In this document: positions 22,080-32,749 of the stretch, piece by piece
How positions within the stretch are numbered: position 1 is the stretch's first letter
Layout of the letters: each line of letters starts with the position of its first letter
DNA from: Adiantum capillus-veneris
Lineage: Eukaryota > Streptophyta > Polypodiopsida > Polypodiales > Pteridaceae
Direction: 5' to 3'
Length of the DNA: 64,000 nucleotides
Assembly: GCA_014529385.2 (NCBI GenBank)
Contig: CM043963.1
Span: 64,633,469 to 64,697,468 of the forward strand
Notes under the pieces: model-generated
The model's input: the letters and a program-made list of their open reading frames with translations, nothing else
Database searches by the model: none
What the model was told of the DNA's origin: nothing
Position numbers and translations under genes: made by a program

Positions 22080-23040
22080 ATGCACGTTTGTTGTTTTTCT
22101 AATCCAATGGTAGCATCTCGTAAGGCGCAATATCCCAAGCAGGCCAGATTCTGCTTTACACGACATGACCTACATGAGGAGTACGGTTTGAGCTTGGAAG
22201 GGAAGCTATACGAGCATTTTTCTGATGAGGATGTGACAGATGAGGATTGGCTGTCAGTCTTCACAAAGAAAAGGGACAAAGGTGTTAGGCTCTTCTTGCA
22301 TCAAGTGCGGCCAGAATATGCAAAAGAATGCAGGTTATTGTTTCACAAAGTGTATCAAGCCATACCAACCAACAAAGAAATCACGCACAAGTTTTCAACC
22401 CTTTTTGTATATAAGAGATGTCCAGCTGCCATGCAGAGTCCAAAGGGTCAGCGGAAGGTTGCATGGGTTGTTTTGGTGAGCAGGTCCTAGACCATTTCAA
22501 GAAGCTGCCGAGTGGGATGGAAAAAAATCTCAAGAATTGGGCTGATTGCAATAAGGGCAATGAGCAGGTGACTCAGACCACACAGTCCACTCCAAAGTCT
22601 CTCATTGACCATGGGGGGATTCCAAGGAAAGGCTCTATTTCTTGCAGTTTGGGCCCTTAGTCTAATCTAAATTGCAGCTTTGTTAACCTCCAGATTTTGG
22701 CAGAAGTGGAGCAGATGTTGGTTGCAAGAAAGACAGAACTAGAGTGTGTGAAAAGCACACTCTAGGTGCAGCCCAAGTCCAACTACAAGAGAAAAGCCAA
22801 AGCATGTGGAAGATAGAGGGAACATCATCAGCTGCAACCGTGCTTCAAGGGCAATTGAGTTAGCTGCAAACACTACAGGCCAGCATGAAGGGAGCATGTG
22901 GTGCCTCTGATTCTAAAGTTTTGGTAATTGATTCAAAGATCGTTGCTCTCTCAAGTGCATTGACCGCCCTTGGGGCTGATGCAAGCCACTCCTAGATTAG
23001 AGCCGATGTTGATCGTATAGAGGTACGGGTCAAGACTAAT
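22080..23040 (+). pseudogene. Coding remnant of an unknown gene, coiled-coil type
   Basis: From about 22106 a frame reads MVASRKAQYPKQARFCF and DLHEEYGLSLEGKLYEHFSDEDVTDEDW over about 125 codons. A frameshift near 22450 leads into CFGEQVLDHFKKLPSGMEKNLKNWADCN. Further on, after stops, LQTLQASMKGACGAS and KIVALSSALTALGADASHS (about 22862-22990) show heptad-like spacing. I do not recognise the family. It lies upstream of the RING-like and phosphatase-like remnants on the same strand, so it may be the 5' part of one gene, but introns are not certain. Bases 21746-22079 show nothing. Confidence 0.45.
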
Positions 23041-24480
23041 ACATTGTGTATTAAAAGTAAACCTTGTATTTAGGTTTTACATTATGTGTAAGCACCATAG
23101 GTATTTTAAAGGATAGTGTAAGTACCATGTTGACAGGATCAACTCTCAATATTCACCACTTGACTCGGATTGTGTTTCACATGGTACTTTCTACAAGTGC
23201 CAATGGAGTTTTATTGGTACTTAACAAGGCACTGTAAGTAGATAGAACTACTTAAACTCCACCATTTCACAAGGGTTAAATATGACATGGTACTTTATAT
23301 AAGTACCAATTGATCCTTATAGATGTTTCACTCAAGCTTAGGGATGGTAGAAACGAGGTAGAACTGTCAAATTTCACCGCGTGAATGCGATAATATACAC
23401 CAGGGTACTTTTTGTAGTGCCCAATGAGACATTATTGGTGCTTTGTAGAGCTTAGGTGCGGTAGCAAATAGGTCATGCTCTAAAGATTTACCATTTGACA
23501 ATGATTGAATAGATCATGGTACTTTTTGTAAGCACCAATGGAAGTTTACTATCCACTGCTTCACAAAGTTGAGGGATACTGGTGGAAATCACAAAGTCCA
23601 TGTATGTGACTATGATTTAAGGTACTTTTTGGAGCTAATTAATACGGAAGCTTTTTGTATGGTAGTTCAAATTGAAGGTGCAACCATGAGTACCACATAG
23701 GCACTTGTACATATTGTTGTATTACTCGGTAGAATTTATAGTACCTATCATAGGTTTATTCAAGAAATCATATGCATTTATCTTTCAAAGTACATATTTC
23801 TTGGGCCCAAAGTACATATGCCTCTTTTTCAAAGTACCATGCATGTGTTTGTACATTGTGAAATTACATATGCCTTTTTTCAAAGTACCATCCATGTGTC
23901 TGTACATTGTGAAAGTACATATATGCATTTTTGCAAAGCACCATGCATGTGTTTGTACATTGTCAAAGTACCTATTCCTTTTTTGCAAGTTCCATGAGTT
24001 CCACATAGGTTCTTTGTACATAATGTTGTATTACTTGGTATATTTTAAAGTACTTGTCATAGTTTTATTGAAAAATCATATGCATTTATCTTTCAAAGTA
24101 CATATTTCTTGTTTCCAAAGTACCATGCATGTGGTTGTACATTGTGAAAGTACATATGCCTTTTTCCAAAGTACCATGCATGTTTTTGTACATTGTGAAA
24201 GTACATATGCCTTTTTTCCAAAGTACCATGCATGTGTTTGTACATTGTAAAAGTACATATTTGCCTTATTTGCAAAGCACCATGCATGTGTTTGTACATT
24301 GTGAAAGTACCTATTACTTTTTTGCAAAGTACCTTCAATGGTAAGTTCTTTTGATTGGTACTCTGAGCCTACCCTTGGTACTGTCCTAAGTCCCTACAAT
24401 GTATCCTTGCTACTTTTTTGACAATACTTGCAATTGGTGGTTTCAACATACCCTTGCTATCCCTTGGTACTATTTGTAAA
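23040..24480. repeat. GGTACTTT-rich repeat field, left, with 52-bp tandem units
   Basis: GGTACTTT, AAAGTACC and AAAGTACAT recur dozens of times. Within 23815-23990 and 24100-24330 a unit of about 52 bases (CCATGCATGTGTTTGTACAT, a GTGAAAGTACATATG-like block and a T-run) repeats three to five times. The two blocks are themselves a longer repeat about 308 bases apart (TGTTGTATTACT at 23714 and 24023). The short Met/Cys/His-rich reading frames here are products of the repeat. A similar field lies at 32750-33860, on the other side of the phosphatase remnant. Confidence 0.85.
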
Positions 24481-24548
24481 AGTAATCATGATAGTTCATT
24501 TAATCTTGGACAGATGGACTAATATTTACTTCCCCTTTGTGGTGTAGA

Positions 24549-24843
24549 AAGAACTGCTTGATCTGGTAGCATCACAAGCTACATTGCTGCTCAAGTCAAA
24601 TTTTGTGAGAGCTTGCTAGTGCAAGTGAAGAGGTGATTCAATGTTGCTATGTCCCACAACTGGCGAGCATGGGAGTCAACTGCAAGCCAAAGCGACTATT
24701 CGAGGCGCTTGTGCTACATGTGGTTTAGGTTTTGTGGGTCACGACGTCGTATGTGTGTATACACTAGCATGTGGTGATACATACCATGCTTTGTGTTTTG
24801 CTGGATGGGCTGCGTCAGAGAAAGTATGTGCCAACCCCTCCTA
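24549..24843 (+). pseudogene. RING-like zinc-finger exon remnant
   Basis: After a TTTGTGGTGTAG intron-end-like sequence at 24537-24548, the reading passes through KELLDLVASQATLLLKSNF, stops near 24620, and continues from 24641. The last 40 codons read GACATCGLGFVGHDVVC, TLACGDTYHALCFAGW and VCANPSC. The CX2C...C...HX2C...CX3C spacing resembles RING or RING-like fingers, which usually act in ubiquitin transfer. No ligase activity can be claimed. It is followed by another intron-like segment ending TTTGTGGTGTAG at about 24978. Confidence 0.5.
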
Positions 24844-24978
24844 AAATCAGAGTGTTCCGGAATCGGCAAAGTCAATGCTTGTGCATAATTGTTGGTTTTT
24901 TATTCTCCATGTTAACCTTGATTGCTAGAGTTTGTTAAGAATACTTTTAACTTATTTTGCACACTTTTGTGGTGTAGT

Positions 24979-25882
24979 GGTAGGTTCCAATCATATGCCT
25001 TATGCAGCAACATTACCAGTTGAGGTGCCAATACAGAATGTTGATGCAACTCCCGATGCCCCCACTGTGGAAATAGACATGCATTTTGTTAATCAATCAA
25101 CTCCAGATGGTAGGGAAGGCTCATCCTTGGCAGGTGACAAAACTCTGGCTGGCGAGGAAGGCTCGCATGTGGCAGGTGACAAGAACCCAGCTGTTGAGGT
25201 GGAGCCCGCTGAACAGACAGAAGGTGAACCAAAACAAAAGGTAACTGAACCAATGGAAGATGTTGATGTTACTTTGATGAATGTTGTAGCGCAAGAGGGA
25301 GTGGAATCCGTGCAAAAAATGGTTCACGGTGATGCAAATCCAAATTCCCCTGTCTTCCTTAGTGATATGGTGAAGAACTCAAAGAATAAAAAGAAACACG
25401 ATGATGGTAAGTTTTTTTGGCCACAGGACTTGGATCCCTATAGGCATTGAATGATTTTTATTGTCCCCCCTTTATGGTGCAGCTGGACAGTCCAAAAAGG
25501 CGCGAGCAGCAAAGATCACCCGTTCAAAGCAGCAATCTAACAAAGCAGAGGATGAGAGTGATGGTGAGACCTCCTTTACACATAAATTGTTCAGGAAAAG
25601 CATCTTAGCAGATAGAGGAAGTTTGTAGGTTCAAGCTCATTGATAGTGTCATTTATGTAACTTATGTTCATGCTCAACTGCGTGTAAGTCGAGTGGGTCT
25701 TGGTTTCAGGTGGAGATGGAAAAGCGACGATCAAGGAAGTTACAGAGTCACTGCCTCCCCCGAAGAATCCCCCCATGAAAAGTACTCCTCTCCAACATCC
25801 CAGTATTATTTCCCACCCCCCAAAGCCTCGTGTTTGCAAGAAACTGTGACTTTGTCACTTAGTGTCTTCACTCTCTTGTAAT
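24979..25882 (+). pseudogene. Exon series encoding an acidic, Lys-rich linker
   Basis: Three likely exons are visible. The first (about 24979-25406) encodes VGSNHMPYAATLPVEVP through two copies of a GxEGSxxAGDK motif and ends NKKKHDDG before GTAAGT. The second (about 25483-25564) follows a TTATGGTGCAG acceptor, encodes GQSKKARAAKITRSKQQSN and ends before GTGAGA. The third (from about 25710, after TTTCAG) encodes GGDGKATIKEVTESLPPPKNP in the frame that continues the second exon. The repeated TGGTGTAG/TGGTGCAG acceptors suggest one spliced gene. It looks like a disordered linker, possibly nuclear by its basic clusters. Function unknown. Confidence 0.45.
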
Positions 25883-26025
25883 GTCAATAATATTTGATTC
25901 TTGCTTTTGGAATACAAATGAGAATTTTATGTTGGCCTCCATTTGTCTTGTTTGCTTTATTTCAATGGTCACGTTTGTACAGTGTTCGAAAGGTGCTTAG
26001 TCTATTCCTTTTCAATTTGCAACCA

Positions 26026-26483
26026 TGTCTTTTACAAAGATACCAAAAGAAAAGGGGACTCTCAAACTACCTGTCGAAGAAATAATAATCATCATAGATC
26101 CACTGCCCTATGTTCTAAGCACAATCACATCGTTGTCATTCAATAACCCTACACGACCAGCATTAGTGTTTGATCTTAATGGTGTTCTCTACGCTTCATG
26201 GTTTAAATATGACCCTCCTGATCTGGAAACTACTACATTCGACCTCATCCAAGAGTCGAGGGACAGGTTCATTGAGCCTTTTTCAGAATTTTTGCTATAT
26301 GTATGATTTATGCATGCCCACCGAGCTGGAATTGTTGTAGTTTTCAGGTACCTCTTTGTTCCCAAGGATGCAAAATAGTTCTTAGCTTGGGCTGTGGGGT
26401 GGGAAAATATTTACATCTGGAGTTCAACAATGCTGGAAAGAGTGGAAAGAATAGTCTCTATAGGTTTTGAGGGGATTTGTGAC
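26026..26483 (+). pseudogene. FCP1/NIF-type HAD phosphatase, 5' part, cut by a copia insertion
   Basis: The reading passes TRPALVFDLNGVLYASWF, which contains the HAD motif I of the FCP1/SCP family (DxDGT-like; here DLNGV). It continues through RDRFIEPFSEFLLYV, the usual RPxLxEFL helix. After a stop it resumes at about 26346 with FVPKDAK, a TAG, then ENIYIWSSTMLERVERIV. The IWSS matches motif II of the family (usual xIWSSxxxxxV). FCP1-like enzymes remove phosphate from Ser/Thr, classically on the RNA polymerase II tail. The frame runs straight into the copia target site GTGAC at 26479-26483. Several stops were already or later acquired, so it is a pseudogene. Confidence 0.75.
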
Positions 26484-26674
26484 TGTTGGGGTATAAAGCC
26501 CAATGTGGTCGCCCAGGGAAGTGGCGGGCCGCCAGGTATGTACACATATTCTTTTGTAAAAACCTAATAAGAACTCACTATGCTCTACACATTACAGTAG
26601 AGCGAGTTCACCATATCGTCGTGCTCTTCTTCTCGCACTCTCTCTCGCGTCACACTTCTGCTCGTACTCCTTCA
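26484..26674 (+). repeat. 5' LTR of the plus-strand copia element
   Basis: It is a direct repeat of 31764-31953 with a short inserted or changed segment near the centre (ATTACAGTAGAGCG versus ATCAGGTGAGGG). It begins TGTTGGGG and ends CTCCTTCA. Confidence 0.95.
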
Positions 26675-26676
26675 AC

Positions 26677-26688
26677 TGGTATCAGAGC
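26677..26688 (+). promoter_or_regulatory. Primer binding site, initiator-Met tRNA type
   Basis: TGGTATCAGAGC begins two bases after the LTR. It is the standard plant retrotransposon site complementary to the initiator methionine tRNA. Confidence 0.95.
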
Positions 26689-27773
26689 TCAGATCAAGGC
26701 TCGGGGCAGCATTTGCAGGTAGCCAGACTCACCTGCTCAGATTGGAGTGAGACTCGACAGGCGAATACATGGCCCCAAATCTTGTGGGAAAGGCGGAAGG
26801 GCTTGGTGTTCTCAGAATTTCATTCTGAGGTCATCTCGGCCACCGTTCGGCTTCGACAAAGTTCTGCGCAGGCCATTTTCGACTACGTGGTCTCAGCGGG
26901 TGCAGATCCGACTTTGCAAATTTGGGGTTTCGACCTACGACTGCAGGTGCTGAGGATATCCGCACTCCAAGAGTGTTGATTTGTGGCTATCTACACATCG
27001 AAGGATGGCTCACAGTTCTTGGAGGCGTGTCATATACGACACGGGCGCATCTACACACAGACTGTAGGCGACATTCACTAGTTCATTAGGTAGCTTGTGT
27101 TTGCTGCTTGATATTCCAAATTTCATCCTGACATTGCAAGTACTTCCACATGGGATGTATTGTCAGAGATGATGTATGTTTGTTGAGGGTTTGCTGGCTG
27201 TGAGTCACGCAGCAAACAACCGCCGCAGCGGTTACAGCATATAGTGGGAAATTTGTGGATGTATGACTTTGTGGGAAGCCTATGTACTGTCAGATTTAGT
27301 GAAGCCTTTGTTGAGGGTCGAGTGAGGTTTTATTGAGATGGGGGATTCTCAAATTTTGAGATCCTTTCGGTGATACAGGTCTTGGAGCGATCCCTCGAGC
27401 ACCCTTAGATAGGCAGCTAGGATGTATTGACTGTGAGTTAGACAATTGGGATTGCATCTTTGCTTTAGTGCCGTTAAGGCATTGTCGCAGTCTATGCTTA
27501 CAGGACAGTGACAGGACAGTGAGAGACAGTACAAGTGCAAGACAGGTTTACCCACAGCTTACAGTGTTAGAGAGACAGTGGTTTTTTGAGCTGTTTTTTG
27601 GTCTGTTTTTTAGTACACCAGAGCCATTTTACAAAGGAGACTCTGCCAAAATTTATACAGAATCTGAAGCTTTCTTGGTTCATTTGACAGGTTGATATTG
27701 GTTCACAGGTCAATTTACAGGGGAAACTCTGCCGAATTTTTCCCAGGAAAGTAAACTACTGAGAAGCGTAGCT
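26689..27773. other. 1.1 kb leader of the copia element
   Basis: No retroelement domain appears between the primer site and gag. Short frames exist (for example 26713-26979) but show no recognisable features. The leader is longer than usual for a compact copia element and might hold regulatory or foreign sequence. Confidence 0.4.
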
Positions 27774-29178
27774 ATGGCTGGATCATAGGACACTGCTCTT
27801 TAAAATATCAAGAAGCTGGATGGAACCAATTTCCCATTGTGGAAGAAGCAGATTTGGCACGTGTTGGTACAAAAGAAGTAGATAAAGCCTATAAAGCTCA
27901 CAGGGATAAAACCAGAAGATATGGACGAAGATGAATGGAGCGAAATGGATGAATTGGCACTTTCTACTATTATGCTGACTTTGGAAGAAAGCGTTTACTT
28001 CAATGTAGCAGACGAGATGTCGGCTTATCAAGCATGGTTAAAGCTGAGTGATCTTTATGAGAAGCAGAGTGCAGCTTCACAGGTATATTGGCTTAAAAAG
28101 ATTGTTGACTTGAAGATGAAAGAAGGGACACCTATGTCCAATAATCTGAATGAATTCAACACAATCTATAGTCAATTGTCAGCTCAAGGTGTCAAGTTTG
28201 ATGAACCTGTTAGAGCTATGTTCCTGTTGATCACATTGCCAAAAAGTTGGGACACTTTTCGCACAGCTTTGAGTAATTCTGCACCTCCAGATGGTTTGAA
28301 CATAGCAAGTGTAGAAGGAAGTCTGCTTACTGAAGAAACCAATAGAAAGACAATGGACAAAGGCAAAGGAATAGCCTTAGTTGTCAGGGGAAGGACCAAA
28401 GAAAAGTACAAAGGTGGAAAGAGGAATCAGTCTCTTAGCAAGTCCCGCAGTGCTAAAGGCAAGAGTGACATAGAATGCTACCATTGTGGCAAGAAGGGTC
28501 ACATGAAAAGAGACTGCAGAGAATGGAAAGCAGAAAAAGGCAAAGAGAAAGCTGAAGACCATGGTGAGAAGAGCAAGTCCTCAGTGAAGATTCAAGAAAT
28601 AAATGTGACAAACAATGTTGTAGAGGATGACAGTCTAGTGTCAGGAGACATCTACTTCTTGAAGAATGCAATGGACTCAGCTCTTCTTACAGCATCTGAT
28701 GGAAATGCACTAAGTGACTGGATTATAGACTCAGGGGCATCACTTCATGTATCTCCAAACAAGGAGTGGTTTACCTCTTATGTGACCACTAAAGATCATG
28801 TTCGGCTAGGCAATGGGCAGACATGTGAGATCTTAGGTGTTGGAGATGTTCAATTGAAGTTTCAGAATGGCTCTTCTTTCACGCTGAAGAATGTGAGACA
28901 TGTTCCCGCAATTACAAAGAGCTTGATCATCACAGGTTTACTTGATGATGCTGGCTACGTCACCACTTTTGGACAGAACATGTGGAAGATATCCAAGGGT
29001 TCTATGATAGTAGCACATGGAGTAAAGTCTGGAGGACTTTACATGATTTATGTATCAAATGTCTCTAAAAATGTAATCAATGTAATCGAGCAGCCGAACG
29101 TTTCTTTGTGGCATAGCCGGTTAGGACATATGTCCAAGAAGGGAATGGAAATCTTGTCTCGTTACATAAGCATAGAAG
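27774..29178 (+). pseudogene. gag: Copia gag and protease
   Basis: The natural start is probably the ATG at 27774. The first 50 codons contain stops, but KLDGTNFPLWKKQI is the standard copia gag start motif. From 27921 a 442-residue frame is open. It has the gag core (SDLYEKQSAASQVYWLKKI, LPKSWDTFRTALS), a zinc knuckle CYHCGKKGHMKRDC (CX2CX4HX4C) near 28476-28517, then the protease DWIIDSGASLHV (catalytic DSG) near 28720. The chain ends in the pre-integrase motif LWHSRLGHMSKKGMEIL. The sequence then jumps frame, and the integrase zinc-binding half is missing. Confidence 0.9.
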
Positions 29179-29197
29179 CAGTAGAAAAGATACATAG

Positions 29198-30094
29198 TTG
29201 GCACTTGTTCATAGTGATTTGTGTGGACCTATGCCTAACCTATCTCTAGGGGGAGCTTCTTACTTTATGACATTTATAGATGATTACTCGAGGAAAGTAT
29301 GGGTTTGCTTTTTCAAGCACAAGGATGAAGCGTTTAGTGTTTTCAAAACATTTGTGACACTTGTGGAGAATCACAGTGGCAAGAAGCTTAAATGCTTACG
29401 CACTGACAATGGTGGAGTGTATGTTTCAAAGGCCTTTCAGGACTTTTGTGAGTCAAAAGGTATAAAACTTGAACTTGCTGCTCCTTACAATCCTCCTCAA
29501 AATGGTGTTGCTGAGAGGATGAATAGGACCATACAAGAGAAGGTCAAAAGTATGTTGTCTAATGCACAGCTGCCAAATGGGTTTTGGCCTGAAGCTATAT
29601 CAACAGCTGTTCATCTTGTAAATTGATCTCCTAGAAAGGTTTTGCAGAAGGATTCAGTGCCAGAGATGGTATTGTCAGGCAAAATGCCCTCATACAAGCA
29701 TCTCATAGTCTTTGGCTGTGAGGCATATACTCACGTTCCAAAGGAATTTAGGAACAAAATTGAGCCAAAGAGTAGAAAGTGCATCTTTCTAGGCTATGGT
29801 AATTCTGGTGAGATGGGGTACAGACTTTGGGATCCCGAATCCAGAAAGGTTGTCCGCAGTAATGATGTTCACTTTAATGAATCTAAATATCATTCTAAAC
29901 TAGAGAGGGTTGAGGAGATTAGAAGAGTTGTCTTCCAAGAAGATGAACCTGCACGTGCAAGACAAAATTTCAAGGCTCAACAGGAGCAAGGACAGGATAG
30001 ATTGGAACCACAGGTTGTGGATGAGCCTGAGCCACCTATTGTGCGTAGATCTGGACGTATCATGCAACCTCTGATAGGTTTGTTCCATCTATGA
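29198..30094 (+). pseudogene. pol: Copia integrase, zinc-binding part deleted
   Basis: VHSDLCGPMP holds the first catalytic Asp, LRTDNGG the second, and NGVAERMNRTIQE the Glu, so the DDE triad is present. The pre-integrase HHCC motif that should precede them is lost between about 29160 and 29205. The decayed relative at 38475-38700 still has the corresponding region. A TGA at 29624 splits the C-terminal half. That half contains VFGCEAYTHVPK and KCIFLGYGNSGEMGYRLW, standard for copia. Confidence 0.9.
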
Positions 30095-31674
30095 ACTATG
30101 TCATGTTGACTGATTGCAATGAGCCTTCAGGTTACAAGGAAGCAGTGCAAATGAAGGACTCCAGGAATTGGCAATTGGCCATGCAGTCAGAGATGACAGC
30201 TCTGCATAAAAACCAGACATGGAAGCTAGTTAAATTACCACAAGGCAAAAAGGCTCTACCTTGTAAATGGGTTTACAGGTATAAGATCACCGCTCATGAT
30301 AGTCAGCCAAAGTACAAAGCAAGGCTCGTTGCCAAGGGCTTTAAGCAAGAACAAGGAATTGACTTTGATGAAGTCTTCTCTCCGGTGGTCAAGATGACTA
30401 CATTGAGATGCTTTCTTGCATTGGTTGCCATATTAGATTTGGTGTTGCACCAAATGGATGTCAAGACAGCGTTCTTGCATGGTGATTTAGATGTGGAAAT
30501 TTACATGCAGTAGCCAGAAGGGTTTGTTGAGAAAGGCAAGGAAGATTTGGTATGCCAGTTGTTAAAGATTCTTTATGGCTTAAAACAATCACCGAGGGCA
30601 TGGTACCATAAGTTCCACAAGTTTATGCTTTCTCAAGGCTACAAACGTAGTGAGTTCGATCACTGTCTATATACAAAGAAGGCTAAGGATGGCAGTTGGC
30701 TGATCCTTATTTTGTATGTGGATGACATGTTGATTGCTGGCAAGCACTTGGAAGAAATTTCAGCTTTGAAGTCAAAGATCGCAAAATCGTTTGACATGAA
30801 AGACATGGGTGAGGAAAGTCATATACTTGGTATGCGCATTGAGAGAGACAGATCAAAGAAGTTGATTTGGTTATCTCAAACAGAGTATATTGACAAGGTT
30901 TTGTAACGTTTCAATATGGACAAGGGAAAGGCATTGAGTGTTCCATTGTCACCATATGTGAAACTTAGCAAACAAGATTTTCCTGTGTCTGAGGAAGAAC
31001 AGGCTGAAATGGATAAGATTCCATATGCGTCTGCAGTGGGTAGTTTAATGTATGCAATGATTTCTACTCGCCCAGACATTGCATTTGCAGTGGGAGTAGT
31101 AAGTCGATACATGTCAAACCAAGGCAAGAAACATTGGGAGGCAGTGAAAGGAATATTGAGATACCTGAAAGCTACAAAGAGTATGCGTATATGCTATGGG
31201 AGTCAGGAGCTAAGTGTAAAGGGTTTTACAGACTGAGATTATGCAGGTGACTTAGACAACCGAAGGTCTACGTAAGGGTATGTCTTTACATTGGCTGGTG
31301 GAGCAGTATCATGGCGTTCTAGATTACAAGATTGTGTTACTCAGTCTACTACAGAGGCTGAATATGTTGCAGCATCAGAGGCATGCAGAGATTCAATTTG
31401 TCTTAATCGACTAGTAACAGATTTGGGAATCAAAGAAGAGATGCCTGCGTTATATTGTGATAGTCAAAGTGCTATACAATTGGCTCGCAATCCAGTTTAT
31501 CACTCAAAGACAAAGCATGTGGATGTGAAGTATCATTTCATCAGGGAAATGCTCGAGGATAAGCAACTTCAGCTTGTCAAAGTTCACACCACAAAAAATC
31601 CTGCTAATCTACTTACAAAAGGACTTCCCTCAGAGAGCTTTGCGCATTTTCGCAAGCAGTTAGGTGTAGGGTAG
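30091..31674 (+). pseudogene. pol: Copia reverse transcriptase and RNase H
   Basis: The RT shows WVYRYKITAHDSQPKYKARLVAKG, MDVKTAFLHGDL (catalytic Asp), LKQSPRAWYHKF and LYVDDMLIAG (YVDD, about 30712-30730). RNase H shows VSWRSRLQDCVTQSTTEAEY and LYCDSQSAIQLARNPVYH, and ends at KQLGVG. In-frame stops occur after YMQ (about 30512), after KVL (about 30905) and at GFTDxDYAG (about 31236, where Trp is expected). These are single-base lesions, mostly explained by C-to-T or G-to-A change. The enzyme order after integrase is diagnostic for Ty1/copia. Confidence 0.93.
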
Positions 31675-31763
31675 TACATCACTTTTCTGCATCTCTTGTA
31701 TATTAGCTTGTATAGTAGCTTCTCTCACACTTAAAGTACCACATTGAACTTTAAGTGGGAGGT

Positions 31764-31953
31764 TGTTGGGGTATAAAGCCCAATGTGGTCGCCCAGGTAA
31801 GTGGGCAGGTCGCCAGGTATGTACACATATTCTTTTGTGAAAACCTAATAAGAACTCACTATGCTCTACACATCAGGTGAGGGAGTTCACCATATCGTCG
31901 TGCTCTTCTTCTCGCACTCTCTCTCGTGTCACACTTCCGCTCGTACTCCTTCG
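31764..31953 (+). repeat. 3' LTR of the plus-strand copia element
   Basis: It is a direct repeat of 26484-26674. The purine-rich TTAAGTGGGAGG just upstream (about 31751-31762) is the polypurine tract. Confidence 0.95.
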
Positions 31954-32317
31954 GTGACTACTTCAGCGGATGGTCAGTACAACAGCTATGTGATGTAGCC
32001 ACATTCTCCATGATGGCATGTGGAAAACCAGTTTTTTTCAAGAATTTGAAAATTTTTCTGAAGGTGCTTCGACAATAGGATGCGAGCAATGTGCTATTGA
32101 TTGAAAACAGTTTTTATAAATTCCATTATAATCCTCCCGATTCCTACATCATGTACCTAGCCTAGAGGAGCGGCGTAGTGACTTCTTGTCCAGGGTCATG
32201 AAGGAGGCTCTTGTGAAATGGCGTGATGCTACAGATTGGTCAGCCGAAGCTATGATGAACAGTTATGAACAATATTTGAAAGGGCCACAATTGATGCCAA
32301 TGCTCTTTAAGCACTAG
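31954..32317 (+). pseudogene. FCP1/NIF-type HAD phosphatase, 3' part
   Basis: When the copia element and one GTGAC copy are ignored, the upstream frame (GFEGICD) continues without a shift into YFSGWSVQQLCDVATFSM. Then come GKPVFFKNLKIF, a TAG, DASNVLLIENSFYKF and NPPDSYIM. These match the conserved FCP1-family run that ends in a LLIDDSPxKxxxNPPN-like motif, here with Glu-Asn in place of the two acidic residues, so the metal-binding site looks altered. A frameshift follows near 32162. The last frame reads RRSDFLSRVMKEALVKWRD and ends PMLFKH at 32317. It is inactive on several grounds. The copia insertion was into an exon. Confidence 0.75.
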
Positions 32318-32749
32318 TGTCTCTACATTGTCATGTAGTGGTGTATTTGTAAAGAAATGTAATTTTGTGAAGTCAAGTTTTGTAGCAACCCCTTGTATAA
32401 GCAGACTTGTCATTACAGTTACCTATTTGTAAGCTAATACTCTCCACAAAGCCATGTATATGCCTACTTCCCATGAGGGATGTTTTTTTTGGCAACATTT
32501 AGAATGCCTCTGTACTGACTGCCTAACATGTAACTAGTCGGCAACACGAAAATTGAATTTATAATTATTCCATTATGTCACCATTGTCGTTTTGGACTCA
32601 ATTAATTTTGTGGGTAGTGTGTGCTTGGTTGTGGTTGTGGATGGTGTGTGAGATAGGCAAATGAAGGCGTCTACTACCATGCTATGTTTCAAGATTGGAG
32701 GCCTCTTGTCATTACAATCATGTTGTTTTAGCATTCTAACACTGGAAAG
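32318..32749. other. Possible 3' flank of the phosphatase remnant
   Basis: AT-rich DNA without a coding frame. It could be the former 3' untranslated region. Nothing else is recognised. Confidence 0.4.

Larger units (their letters stand above)
26484..31953 (+). mobile_element. Ty1/copia LTR retrotransposon (5.47 kb) inserted in the phosphatase remnant
   Basis: The LTRs are 191 and 190 bases (26484-26674 and 31764-31953) and begin TGTTGGGGTATAAAGCCC. The left ends TTCA and the right ends TTCG. The five bases GTGAC flank it on both sides (26479-26483 and 31954-31958), a perfect target duplication. Gag, protease, integrase, RT and RNase H follow in copia order on the plus strand. Stops such as CAGTAG (about 30512) and GACTGAG (about 31235) disable it. 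Its coding region resembles the more decayed copy at 38195-39080. Confidence 0.97.

Noticed and set aside
23705-24344. CRISPR-like regular repeats of about 52 bases
   Set aside because: The units are tandem and degenerate with no unique spacers and no cas genes, in an evident plant nuclear context.
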